Shown here: positions 7,807-16,576 of the stretch, in pieces
How positions within the stretch are numbered: position 1 is the first letter of the stretch
How the letters are laid out: each line of letters opens with the position of its first letter
NCBI GenBank assembly: GCA_963727535.1
Contig: CAVSGR010000006.1
Coordinates: 310,001-374,000, forward strand
Direction of reading: 5' to 3'
DNA from: RBG-16-34-14 sp963727535
GTDB taxonomy: Bacteria; Bacteroidota; Ignavibacteria; Ignavibacteriales; Ignavibacteriaceae
Length of the DNA stretch: 64,000 bases
Made by a program: the position numbers and the translations under genes
Notes under the pieces: generated by a model
Seen by the model: only the letters and a program-made list of their open reading frames with translations
Told to the model about the DNA's origin: nothing
The model's database searches: none

Positions 7807-8685
7807 ATGAAACTCTTTACTGTATTATTTGCATTAACATTTATAGCATTATTTCAGAATAATGCTTTCTCTCAGGAAATTCCAAATGCCGGATTTGAGA
7901 ATTGGACAAATGGAGACCCGGATGGTTGGATTACTTTTGATTTCTTTACTTTTAATAGCTGTAACCCAGTCATCTCGATGGTCATTCGGGTTCTTCTGCA
8001 AAATTAGAAGTAATTAGATCTTGCAGGGACTCCTTTTCTTCCTATATTGATCATGCGATTTTCCGGTATCTGGTCAAACACAGGCAGTTTAACAGGATAT
8101 TATAAATTTTTCCCACAAACTGGCAAATAATATATTTGAAGTATCTGTTTCAATGTGTTCAAGATCATGGCCTACATTGGTTACAGGATTGTTTACAACG
8201 ATATAATTCTAGTTTCTATCTTATACATCAATTTGTAGTTCCAATAGAATATTATTTCGAAGATGTTCCTGATACTGCAACTATTACTGTGTTCGATCAC
8301 AGATTCATCCGAGACAGGTAATGGCCGGCATATGGGTCTTACGTTCTTATTGACGATCTCACATTTGGCGAAGCAGTTGGTGTTAATGATAAAATCCTTG
8401 CAGAAACATTCCATTTAAAACAAAATTATCCTAATCCATTTAATCCTTCAACAACAATTGAATTTTCAGTACCTGGAAGAATCTTCTGTTGAATGAAAGT
8501 TTATAATATTCTTGGAGTAGAGAGTAAGCATCAGCTTGTTTCAGGTAATAATTCCCCAGGCAATTATAAAGCAGATTTCTAATGCAGATAATCTTGTCGG
8601 CGGAATTTATATTAGCCAAGATAACCGCTACCGCTAAAGCAACAATCGACTTTTCCAAAACAGTAAAATGACATTGCTTAAGTAA
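7807..8685 (+). pseudogene. Secreted protein with type IX (Por) sorting domain, broken
   Basis: It begins with a clean signal peptide (ending NAFSQ) and NAGFENWTNGDPDGWITF, the usual start of a secreted adhesin-like type IX cargo module. The frame then breaks near 7970. Later segments can be followed by frame changes: FPQTGNNIFEVSVSM (with indels), EYYFEDVPDTATITV, GSYVLIDDLTFGEAVGVND, HLKQNYPNPFNPSTTIEFSV and KMTLLK with the final stop at 8683-8685. The PNPFNPST element plus terminal TLLK is the Por C-terminal sorting domain. Most differences are one-base indels and the codons between them look intact. Real decay and uncorrected indels are both possible. Confidence 0.7.
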
Positions 8686-8711
8686 ATTGAATATTAAAGA
8701 TATATTTTAAG

Positions 8712-8742
8712 CCGGAGAGTGTGCTTACATCTCCGGTTTTTT
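8712..8742 (+). terminator. Rho-independent terminator
   Basis: CCGGAGA (8712-8718) pairs with TCTCCGG (8730-8736) and is followed at once by six T. It closes the transcript of the preceding exported-protein genes and precedes the metallo-hydrolase. Confidence 0.8.
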
Positions 8743-8798
8743 ATTTTTAGAGGACGTTTTCGGAGAATAATTTTGATTCACTTGTTAAAAATTAATTG

Positions 8799-10166
8799 AT
8801 GTTCAACCTAATACCTCTCGGTGGTGCCGGGGAAATTGGGGCGAGTTGCTTTTATATGAATATAGAAGGAACCGGTATTATACTCGATTGCGGGATGCAT
8901 CCGAAAAAAAACGGCTTGGATTCTCTACCTGCATTTGATTTAATAAAAGATCTTCCTGTTGATTTTGTGTTAATATCACACGCTCATCAAGATCATTTAG
9001 GCGCTCTTCCATTTCTTGTAAAAAATCACCCTTATGTAAGAATAATAACAACTCCGCAAACACGCGCCATAGCCGAGCTAACGCTGCATGATTCGGTATC
9101 AATTTTAAAAGAACAAATTGGTGAAGATGAGGAAATTGATTTTTACACGCACGAAGAAATCGATTTGCTGATTCAATCAATAGAATATAAAAGTTATGGA
9201 GATGAGTTCTTTCTCACAGGCTATAAACATAAATCGTCTGAACCAATTAAAGTTACTTTTTTTGATGCTGGACATATTCTCGGTTCGGCTGGAATTTTAA
9301 TTGAATTTAATAACCGCAAATTATTTTATACGGGAGATATAAATCTTAATAAGCAGGAGCTTCTCACTGGTGCAATTTTACCTAAGTCAAAAGTTAATAT
9401 TTTATTAATTGAAACAACTTATGGAAGTACGGATTCATTACAACTCAGAAACTGGGAGGATGAATCAGAAATGTTTGCAAAGGAAGCAAACAAAATTATT
9501 AATGAAGGGGGGTCAATATTAATTCCTGTTTTTGCACTTGGGAAAACGCAGGAAGTTCTTGCAGCGATATGGAACTTAATGCAAAAGAAGAAACTTATCG
9601 AAACAGATATTTATACTGGCGGTTTGGGAACTAAAATAAATCGTGTTTATGACTATAACAGGTACGCTGTTAAATATTCAAATCCTGAACTTGAATTAAA
9701 TAAGATTCCCCAGAAAAATGTTTATGAAGTTGAAAACCATGAAGATCTTTTCAAAGCCCCATCAATTGTTCTCGTGTCGAGTGGAATGATGCTTGAAAAA
9801 ACGATTTCATTTAAGCTTGGTAAAACCTGGCTTAAGCGAAGTAACTCGGCAGTTTTTACAGTCGGATTTATGGAAGAAACTACGCCTGGCTACAAATTTG
9901 CAAACTCAATAAAGGGTAATACAATAAAGTTTTCAAACAATGATGAACATAGTCAAATAAAATGCACTATAAAAAACTTCAGGTTCAGCTCCCACACAAA
10001 GCGGGAAGGACTCCTTGAAATAGTTACAAGATTAAAGCCCGATAATGTAATTTTGGTACATGGAGATTCTCCTGCAATTAATTGGGTAGGCGCTTCCATT
10101 CTTAAGAATCACAAAAATGTAAAGGTTTTCGATGCTGAGAAGGGGAAGAAAATATCGATAGGTTAG
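8799..10166 (+). CDS. MBL-fold beta-CASP metallo-hydrolase (RNA-processing type)
   Basis: The protein opens with LIPLGGAGEIGASCFY and carries the metallo-beta-lactamase zinc motif SHAHQDHLGALP near residue 60. DAGHILGSAGILIEF and LFYTGDINL complete the metal site. The later part has a beta-CASP domain (LIPVFALGKTQEVL, SSGMMLEKTISF), then FSSHTKREGL and VILVHGDSPAI near the end. This layout belongs to CPSF73/Ysh1-like nucleases acting on RNA; bacterial relatives process or degrade RNA, but their substrates are mostly unknown. The length, 455 residues, is normal. ATG 8799 is preferred over the adjoining TTG 8796. Confidence 0.85.
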   Translation: MFNLIPLGGAGEIGASCFYMNIEGTGIILDCGMHPKKNGLDSLPAFDLIKDLPVDFVLISHAHQDHLGALPFLVKNHPYVRIITTPQTRAIAELTLHDSVSILKEQIGEDEEIDFYTHEEIDLLIQSIEYKSYGDEFFLTGYKHKSSEPIKVTFFDAGHILGSAGILIEFNNRKLFYTGDINLNKQELLTGAILPKSKVNILLIETTYGSTDSLQLRNWEDESEMFAKEANKIINEGGSILIPVFALGKTQEVLAAIWNLMQKKKLIETDIYTGGLGTKINRVYDYNRYAVKYSNPELELNKIPQKNVYEVENHEDLFKAPSIVLVSSGMMLEKTISFKLGKTWLKRSNSAVFTVGFMEETTPGYKFANSIKGNTIKFSNNDEHSQIKCTIKNFRFSSHTKREGLLEIVTRLKPDNVILVHGDSPAINWVGASILKNHKNVKVFDAEKGKKISIG

Positions 10167-10229
10167 TTACATTGTCGGTATAGTAGTTGTTGCTACGCTA
10201 GATTATAATCTAAATAACCGGGGCTAATC

Positions 10230-10637
10230 TTGGATCTTAATAAGAGAAGAATAGTAGCTTTTATTGCAGGCAAACTTATAAGTGGAAAAGAAATAAACAA
10301 ATTATTTGATCAATCAAATTCAAGATACGCTGAAATACTTGGCGATGTCACTATTACAAAAATCAATGTATATGAAGTTGAAAGAAATGAACTAATTACC
10401 GGAAGTGGTGACGCAAAAGGAATTTCGCTTTACGATTTTACAACGGGTAAGTTTATTGATTTGAAAATAGATAAAGAACAGTTCGATGGGTTTGATTACG
10501 AGTCGAAGAAAATTTTTTATGGTGAAGTAAAAGATAATACTATCTCCCTGTTTGATTTTCAGGATTCAAAACATCATCACTATATAATGTTAAGTCCAAA
10601 TGAAGAAGTTGAAACTGGCATGGGACTTTTAATATAG
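10230..10637 (+). CDS. Hypothetical protein (135 aa)
   Basis: I do not recognise a named family. The protein is soluble, acidic and beta-rich. It has no signal peptide and no cysteine. Near the C-terminus is a short His run (SKHHHYIML). It starts with TTG at 10230, 64 bases after the metallo-hydrolase, with only a GGGG tract as possible ribosome site. The repeated ISLYDF/ISLFDF phrases suggest two related beta units. It may be co-transcribed with the metallo-hydrolase; that is positional inference only. Confidence 0.5.
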   Translation: MDLNKRRIVAFIAGKLISGKEINKLFDQSNSRYAEILGDVTITKINVYEVERNELITGSGDAKGISLYDFTTGKFIDLKIDKEQFDGFDYESKKIFYGEVKDNTISLFDFQDSKHHHYIMLSPNEEVETGMGLLI

Positions 10638-10769
10638 TTTCTTTTCTCTCAGTCGAAAATCAGATTAAGAATTGCTAACTTTATTCACATCTTTTAAAAA
10701 AACTTGGCACAATAGTGAGAATCTTTTTCTCCTTTTTATTTTTAGTATCTACAGCAATAATTTAATAAA

Positions 10770-11480
10770 ATGAGTGCAATTGAATTAAGACAAGCAATAA
10801 GTAAATATTCTAATCCTGAAAAAGGTAAATTCCTTCAAAGATTTTTTAAAACAGGTAAAGGAGAATACGCTGAAGGCGATATCTTTGCTGGAATAAATGT
10901 TCCCACCTCTAGGAAGATCGCAAGACAGTTTAAAAGCTTAAATTTTGCCGAGCTTTCTAAGGTTATTAAATCAAAAATTCACGAGGAAAGATTAATTGCT
11001 CTTTTTATTCTTGTTGATAAAATGAAAAAATCCGATGAAAAAGAAAGAGAAAAGATTTATAAATTTTATCTACGGAACATAAAATACGTCAACAACTGGG
11101 ATCTTGTTGATCTTTCCGCAGATAAAATTATCGGCGAGTATCTATTCAATAAAAAAAGAGAATTACTCTTTGACCTTGTAAAAGGTAATCTTTGGGAAAG
11201 AAGAATTGCTGTTTTATCATCATTCAATTTTATTAAGAAGAATGATTACAAAACAACATTAAAAATTTGCAAACTTCTTTTAAATGATAAAGAGGACCTC
11301 ATTCACAAAGCTACCGGCTGGATGCTTCGTGAAATAGGAAAAAGAGATTTGAAAACAGAAGAAGGTTTTCTGAATTTATATTATAAAAAAATGCCAAGAA
11401 CTATGCTACGCTATGCAATTGAAAAATTTCCGGAGAGAAAAAGAAAATCATATTTACTTGGAAAATTTAGTGACTCATAA
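10770..11480 (+). CDS. DNA alkylation repair protein (AlkD-like HEAT-repeat glycosylase)
   Basis: The 236-residue all-helical protein matches the AlkC/AlkD family along its length: GINVPTSRKIARQFK, HEERLIALFILVDKM, NWDLVDLSADKIIGEYL, LWERRIAVLSSFNFI and KATGWMLREIGKRD. The Trp and Asp residues of the NNWDLVD segment and the Trp of the LWERR segment correspond to the pocket that holds the flipped-out alkylated base. The expected activity is removal of N3- and N7-alkyl purines. A DinB protein overlaps its 3' end, then a RidA protein, forming a small stress-type group of genes. Confidence 0.85.
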   Translation: MSAIELRQAISKYSNPEKGKFLQRFFKTGKGEYAEGDIFAGINVPTSRKIARQFKSLNFAELSKVIKSKIHEERLIALFILVDKMKKSDEKEREKIYKFYLRNIKYVNNWDLVDLSADKIIGEYLFNKKRELLFDLVKGNLWERRIAVLSSFNFIKKNDYKTTLKICKLLLNDKEDLIHKATGWMLREIGKRDLKTEEGFLNLYYKKMPRTMLRYAIEKFPERKRKSYLLGKFSDS

Positions 11481-11955
11481 AACCGTAACAAACGAAATCC
11501 TTATAAATGTGCTTAAAGGAGTGAACGCACACGTGGATCCGCGTAGTGTAGTTGAAGATTTAACACATGAAGTTACAGGGAAGGGAATTAAAAACTCTCC
11601 TTACATGATATGGCAGATACTCAAACATATAAACTTTTGGCAGGAGAGATTTATCAGCTACATAAAGGAAGATTATACTCCGCCATCATTATCGGCAAAA
11701 GAAGGCTGGTCGTTTCCCGCTTCTCCTTTGAATGAAGAAGAACTTCAAAATGAAATAAAAAAATTTAATTCAAGCCTTGATGAAACGATGAGTCTTAAAA
11801 AAAATGAATTGGAGAAAAAGGCTCAACAATACAAATCTGGATATGATGTTTTACAGGCAATGGCTTCTCACATTTCCTATCATACAGGCGAAATAGTTTT
11901 AATGAGGAGAATGCTCGGAAGCTGGCCGCCTCCAGCAGGTGGAGATACATGGTAA
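11458..11955 (+). CDS. DinB family protein
   Basis: A four-helix DinB/YfiT-like protein of about 165 residues. Metal-site features are in place: an early His region (VDPRSVVEDLTHEV), QILKHINFWQERF, and the C-terminal HISYHTGEIVLMRRMLGSW, where the paired His are the usual metal ligands. Members are metal-binding proteins, some of them thiol-dependent transferases; the reaction here is unknown. The start is uncertain: the frame is open from 11413, but TTG 11458 or GTG 11470 overlaps the AlkD gene less and fits the homology. The overlap with the AlkD stop suggests translational coupling. Confidence 0.75.
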   Translation: MENLVTHKTVTNEILINVLKGVNAHVDPRSVVEDLTHEVTGKGIKNSPYMIWQILKHINFWQERFISYIKEDYTPPSLSAKEGWSFPASPLNEEELQNEIKKFNSSLDETMSLKKNELEKKAQQYKSGYDVLQAMASHISYHTGEIVLMRRMLGSWPPPAGGDTW

Positions 11956-11974
11956 TAATAACATTTATTTTGGC

Positions 11975-12361
11975 ATGAAAAGAGTAAATATTCCAGCAGG
12001 AACAATTTGGGAAGATAAAGTTGGTTACTCGCGAGCAGTAAAGATTGGCAATATAATTGAAGTTTCAGGAACTGCTGCGGTTGACAACGGACAGGTGGTT
12101 GCGAAAGAGAATGCTTATGAACAAACTAAATTTATTCTTAAAAAGATTAAAGGAACCCTTGAATTACTTGGTGCGGGAATGAACGATGTAACCAGGACAA
12201 GAATTTATGTTACTGATATTTCCAGGTGGGAAGAGATAGGTAAAGCACACGGAGAGTTTTTTAATAATATTAAACCGGCTACATCGATGGTGGAAGTAAA
12301 ATCACTTATTGATCCGGGTATGTTGGTTGAAATTGAAGCAACTGCAGTAACCGATATTTGA
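11975..12361 (+). CDS. RidA/YjgF family protein
   Basis: About 128 residues, the usual family size. It shows the RidA pattern: IPAGTIWEDKVGYSRAVKIGN, VSGTAAVDNGQVV, AYEQTKFILKKIKGTLELLG, TRTRIYVTDISRWEEIGKAHGEFF and the C-terminal PATSMVEVKSLIDPGMLVEIEATA. Classical RidA enzymes deaminate reactive enamine/imine intermediates, using an Arg near residue 105 in IRPARTxV. Here the matching segment reads PATSMVEV, with Ser in place of that Arg, so this is probably not a canonical deaminase but one of the other Rid subfamilies. ATG 11975 is chosen because homology starts there and the upstream part overlaps the DinB gene. Confidence 0.85.
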   Translation: MKRVNIPAGTIWEDKVGYSRAVKIGNIIEVSGTAAVDNGQVVAKENAYEQTKFILKKIKGTLELLGAGMNDVTRTRIYVTDISRWEEIGKAHGEFFNNIKPATSMVEVKSLIDPGMLVEIEATAVTDI

Positions 12362-12381
12362 TCAGCTTTTTTACTATAACT

Positions 12382-12409
12382 TTGACAAATTATTTTATCT
12401 TCGTATTTA
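12382..12409 (+). promoter_or_regulatory. Possible promoter of the glycogen phosphorylase gene
   Basis: TTGACA (12382-12387), 16 bases, then TATTTA (12404-12409), about 28 bases before the start codon. It resembles a sigma-70 promoter. Bacteroidota relatives often use a different consensus, so this is tentative. Confidence 0.3.
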
Positions 12410-12437
12410 ATTCTTAAACTATTCAGGGAAATTATTA

Positions 12438-14921
12438 ATGAGCCTAAAAAATGATTCTGTCTTTTTCACTGATAAAGAAGATTTTAAAAGCTTTTCTCTT
12501 ACAAACCAGTTTGCAGAACATCTTGAATTCTTTTTAGTCAAGGATAAGTTTACAGTTACCGAGGAAGATGCTTACTTTTCTCTTTCAATGTCGATAAGAG
12601 ATAGAATGGTAAGACGCTGGCTAAGAACTCAGCAGAAGTATAAAGAAGAAGACGCTAAGAATGTTTATTATCTTTCTTTAGAATTTTTAATGGGAAGATT
12701 GCTCGGGAATTCACTTATAAATCTTGGTTTTTATGATGAGTGTTACAATATCCTGAAAGAAAATGATTACAGTCTTGAGAAGATACGCGACTGCGAACAC
12801 GATATGGGCTTGGGCAATGGCGGGTTGGGAAGGCTTGCCGCATGCTATCTCGATTCTCTTGCAACTCTTGAATATCCGGCATTTGGCTACGGGATAAGAT
12901 ACGAGTTCGGAATTTTTGACCAGAAAATAAATAATGGTTACCAGGTTGAAAAACCGGATAACTGGCTTGCTTACGGAAATCCATGGGAAATTTTAAGAAG
13001 AGAGTTAACTTATACTGTTAAGTTTAATGGAAAAATAACGTCTTACGAAGAAGAAGAAGGTAACAGCAAATTTGAATGGGTCGATACAGAAGATGTTCTT
13101 GCAGTTGCTTATGATGTCCCTGTCCCCGGGTATAAAACCGATACGGTAAACAGTTTAAGATTATGGGAAGCTAAACCAACTAAGGAATTTGACTTCGAGG
13201 AATTCAATACTGGTAATTACATTGCTGCTGTACAAAGTAAAAATGAATCGGAAAATATTTCAAAAGTTTTATATCCCAATGATTCAATTACAGAAGGAAA
13301 ATTTTTAAGACTAAAACAGCAATACTTTTTCGTCTCTGCGACTCTTCAGGATATAATCCGGAAATATCATATCAACCATGAAAAATTTGATAAGTTCCCG
13401 GAGAAAGTAGCTATTCAGCTCAATGATACTCATCCCGTTATTGCAATACCCGAGCTGATGAGAATTCTTATGGATGAAAATAATCTTGGGTGGAATGAAG
13501 CATGGAATATTACTACCGGAACATTCGCTTATACAAATCACACAGTTGTTCCGGAGGCTCTTGAAGAATGGTCTGAAAATATTATGAAAGAACTTCTTCC
13601 GAGACATTTGCAAATTATTTACGAGATTAACAGAAGATTTATAGAATTTGTTAAAGAAAATTATTCAACAGATAATTCGATTATTGAGCAACTTTCTATA
13701 ATAAGAGATGGTTCCGACAGGAAAATTAAAATGGCAAACCTTGCAATTGTAGGATGTCATTCAATTAACGGTGTTGCAGAACTTCATACAAAAATTCTCA
13801 AGGAAAAAATATTTTATCATTTTTATAAACTCTTTCCCCAAAAGTTTAAAAACATTACAAATGGAATTACACCAAGAAGGTGGCTCTTAACTGCAAATCC
13901 TCTTTTATCAGGATTGATCTCCGATGTAATTGGCACTAAATGGGTTACCGAACTAAACGACTTGAAGAAGCTCGAAAAGTTTGCAGAGAATAAAGATTTT
14001 CTTGAAAACTGGAGAACAGCAAAATGGTTAAGTAAAAAATTGTTAATTGAATATATCGAACAGGAACATAAAATTAAAATTAATCCCGAATCTCTTTTTG
14101 ATGTGCAAATTAAAAGATTTCACGAATATAAACGTCAACTTTTGAATGTTCTTCATGTTATTACACTTTACAACAGGATTAAGGACAACCCTAAAATTGA
14201 AATGGTTCCCCGCACAGTTATAATTGCAGGCAAAGCGGCTCCCGCTTACTGGATGGCAAAACTAATAATAAAGCTCATAAATTCGGTTGCTGACGTTGTT
14301 AATAACGATCCCGATGTTGGTGATAAACTAAGATTAGTTTTCCTGAAAAATTATTCTGTAACACTTGCTGAGAAAATAATTCCAGCTTCTGATCTCTCAG
14401 AGCAAATATCAACTGCAGGACTAGAAGCTTCGGGAACGGGTAATATGAAGTTTGCTTTGAACGGGGCTTTAACAATCGGAACGATGGATGGAGCAAATAT
14501 TGAAATACGTGAGGAAGTTGGAAAAGATAATATTTTTATTTTCGGACTCCTTGCTGATGAAGTAGAAAAATTAAAGCAAAAGGGATATAACCCACAAGAT
14601 TATTACAATAAAATTCCAGATTTAAAAAGAGCTGTGGATATGATTGCAAATGATTTCTTTAACAAGGAAGAACCTGGAATATTTAAGGACATTATAGATA
14701 GCTTAATGAATGTAGATTACTACTGTCTCTTCGCTGATTATGAATCATACATAAAGACCCAGGATGAAGTGAGCAAGCTTTATACAAAGCAGGATGAATG
14801 GACAAAAAAATCAATTTACAATGTTGCAGGTATGGGAAAATTTTCCAGCGATAGATCAGTTAAAGAGTATGCTTCCAAAATATGGAAAGCTAAACCTGTA
14901 AAAGTAAAAATAAAAAAATAA
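12438..14921 (+). CDS. glgP: Glycogen/alpha-glucan phosphorylase
   Basis: The 827-residue enzyme has the standard length of GT35 phosphorylases. It releases glucose-1-phosphate from the ends of alpha-1,4-glucans with pyridoxal phosphate as cofactor. Visible landmarks are VYYLSLEFLMGR, GLGNGGLGRLAACYLDS, FGYGIRYEFGIF, the central QLNDTHPVIAIPELMRIL, FTNHTVVPEAL-like YTNHTVVPEALEEW, VQIKRFHEYKRQLLN, and the cofactor site EASGTGNMKFALNGALTIG with the Schiff-base Lys near residue 671. It stands alone, without branching or debranching genes nearby, and likely has its own promoter. A hairpin after its end may stop transcription. Confidence 0.95.
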   Translation: MSLKNDSVFFTDKEDFKSFSLTNQFAEHLEFFLVKDKFTVTEEDAYFSLSMSIRDRMVRRWLRTQQKYKEEDAKNVYYLSLEFLMGRLLGNSLINLGFYDECYNILKENDYSLEKIRDCEHDMGLGNGGLGRLAACYLDSLATLEYPAFGYGIRYEFGIFDQKINNGYQVEKPDNWLAYGNPWEILRRELTYTVKFNGKITSYEEEEGNSKFEWVDTEDVLAVAYDVPVPGYKTDTVNSLRLWEAKPTKEFDFEEFNTGNYIAAVQSKNESENISKVLYPNDSITEGKFLRLKQQYFFVSATLQDIIRKYHINHEKFDKFPEKVAIQLNDTHPVIAIPELMRILMDENNLGWNEAWNITTGTFAYTNHTVVPEALEEWSENIMKELLPRHLQIIYEINRRFIEFVKENYSTDNSIIEQLSIIRDGSDRKIKMANLAIVGCHSINGVAELHTKILKEKIFYHFYKLFPQKFKNITNGITPRRWLLTANPLLSGLISDVIGTKWVTELNDLKKLEKFAENKDFLENWRTAKWLSKKLLIEYIEQEHKIKINPESLFDVQIKRFHEYKRQLLNVLHVITLYNRIKDNPKIEMVPRTVIIAGKAAPAYWMAKLIIKLINSVADVVNNDPDVGDKLRLVFLKNYSVTLAEKIIPASDLSEQISTAGLEASGTGNMKFALNGALTIGTMDGANIEIREEVGKDNIFIFGLLADEVEKLKQKGYNPQDYYNKIPDLKRAVDMIANDFFNKEEPGIFKDIIDSLMNVDYYCLFADYESYIKTQDEVSKLYTKQDEWTKKSIYNVAGMGKFSSDRSVKEYASKIWKAKPVKVKIKK

Positions 14922-14949
14922 AGCAACCTTCAAGCTTAACGGATTAAGG

Positions 14950-14977
14950 TTAACCCACGACTTTAGTCGTGGGTTAA
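14950..14977. repeat. 12-bp perfect hairpin between convergent genes
   Basis: TTAACCCACGAC, loop TTTA, GTCGTGGGTTAA. It lies between glgP (+) and the M16 pair (-). No long T-run follows on either strand, so it is closer to a REP/IS200-type palindrome than to a classical terminator, though it may still end transcripts from both sides. Confidence 0.6.
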
Positions 14978-15013
14978 TGAAAAAGGGAAAGGATAGAAAA
15001 CTGTTTTAACAGT

Positions 15014-16576
15014 TTACTTAAACATATCTTCGGAATTTATAATCTTAACCGAATTAATATTCAACTTATAATTCGCTACTTCTTCATCTTCTATTGTAAC
15101 TTCTTTGGGAAGGTTTTCCTTAACAAAATTGGAATAGCTCATTGGAGAGTATTCATTATTTTTTAAGGCTTCAGCAAGCGGTTCTGCTTCGCTTACATCA
15201 GTTACAATAGCTATATCCATATTTTTAACCTGCAAATATTTTTTTACAGCATTGTTTACGTCTTCACGTGTTAGCTTTGCAAGAAGTGCATCCATTTCCT
15301 TTATGTAATCTTGTCTTCCATAAAACTTCGAATCCATCAGGTAACCAAGTTGATTAGAGGGTGTGCTTATATAAAGTTTTATATAGCTTCTCAGGAAATC
15401 TCTTGTTACCTCAAAATCTTCCTGCGACATACCATTTTTTACCAGGTTATCAACTTCACGGATTGCCATCTTAAGTGCAAACAAGGCGTGACCAAGTTTA
15501 ACGTCTTTCAATTCTTCATATTGCATTCTTAGTTGTTTAGCAATCTGAACAGGTCTTATCCAAATTGCAAAATAATTTGAATGTCTTGGAACTCCCGGTG
15601 GAGGCAGCATATTTCTACCGCCGTTATCATACCATTCTATGTATGAATAATCTCCATAGTTCATCGAGCGTATTTCTCTTATTTTATGATAAAGTTTTCC
15701 GTAAGATTTTCTATGTTCGCCGAGATATGAATTTGCAACCATCAAAGCAGCAAAATCATCTTTTGCTCTTGTAATATCGATTGGGAAACCTGTAAAGATT
15801 GCAGAACCAAATGCACCTTCTTTTGAAATGATTTCAACGTTAACTCCGTTTGGCATTTCAACTTTTGGCGGTTCAGGAATATCAGGTTTTATATCGGGAA
15901 GAGTTGCCATATCTGCTTTTAATTTTGCCAAGAAATCATCTGAATAATTTCCGGCAATTCCTATCATCAGGTTATTCTTTGTAAAGAATTTTTTATAATA
16001 ATTTTTTACATCATCCAAAGTAATGGACCTTACAGATTCCGATCTTCCTGCCGTCATGTGTTGATAATCTGTTCCTCTGAAAAGAAAATCTTCCAGCGCC
16101 ATTTTGCTGTAATCTTCATCGGAAGATGCTTTAATAACCTGGTCAACATAATTTTGCTGGTTTGCTTTTACTCTTTCGAAGTCAGATTCACTCAATGATG
16201 GATTAAGAATTAATCCTTTCAAGATAGGATAAAATTCATTTAACCAATCAACATGAACACTGAAAGTAAAGATTGTTACCTCTTTGTCGACTGATGAAGA
16301 ATAATCGGCTGCCATAGGGTAAATTTTATCTTGTATATCTGAAAAAGAAAGGTCCCCGGTTCCTCCCTGAGTAATAAGCGAGGAAGTTAATTGTGTTAAA
16401 CCTTCTTTTCCTACGGGATCACAAATGGACCCGTTCGAAAACATTAATTTGATAACCACTTTATTGGATTTAGGAAGTTTCAAGTCAACAACTTCCTGGG
16501 CAAATGAAAATGTCAACATAATTAAACTCAAAAATATAGTTTTTACAGCCATGCTAAATTTCTTTTTATTAAACAT
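15014..16576 (-). CDS. M16 family peptidase-like subunit lacking the zinc motif
   Basis: A signal peptide (ending SFAQE) is followed by two M16 half-domains in 520 residues. The zinc motif HxxEH expected near the N-terminus is missing: the equivalent stretch reads GKEGLTQLTSSLI. The family's later substrate-binding region is kept, with RSMNYGDYSYIEWYDNGG. Two-gene M16B systems typically pair one catalytic and one non-catalytic chain that close like a clamshell, and this gene overlaps the stop of the catalytic partner by TAATG. It is likely the structural half of a periplasmic peptidase. Confidence 0.85.
   Translation of the reverse strand: MFNKKKFSMAVKTIFLSLIMLTFSFAQEVVDLKLPKSNKVVIKLMFSNGSICDPVGKEGLTQLTSSLITQGGTGDLSFSDIQDKIYPMAADYSSSVDKEVTIFTFSVHVDWLNEFYPILKGLILNPSLSESDFERVKANQQNYVDQVIKASSDEDYSKMALEDFLFRGTDYQHMTAGRSESVRSITLDDVKNYYKKFFTKNNLMIGIAGNYSDDFLAKLKADMATLPDIKPDIPEPPKVEMPNGVNVEIISKEGAFGSAIFTGFPIDITRAKDDFAALMVANSYLGEHRKSYGKLYHKIREIRSMNYGDYSYIEWYDNGGRNMLPPPGVPRHSNYFAIWIRPVQIAKQLRMQYEELKDVKLGHALFALKMAIREVDNLVKNGMSQEDFEVTRDFLRSYIKLYISTPSNQLGYLMDSKFYGRQDYIKEMDALLAKLTREDVNNAVKKYLQVKNMDIAIVTDVSEAEPLAEALKNNEYSPMSYSNFVKENLPKEVTIEDEEVANYKLNINSVKIINSEDMFK

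Noticed and set aside
14950..14977. Operator for the neighbouring genes
   Set aside because: It lies between convergent 3' ends, so it has no promoter to act on; a repeat or transcription end is more sensible.
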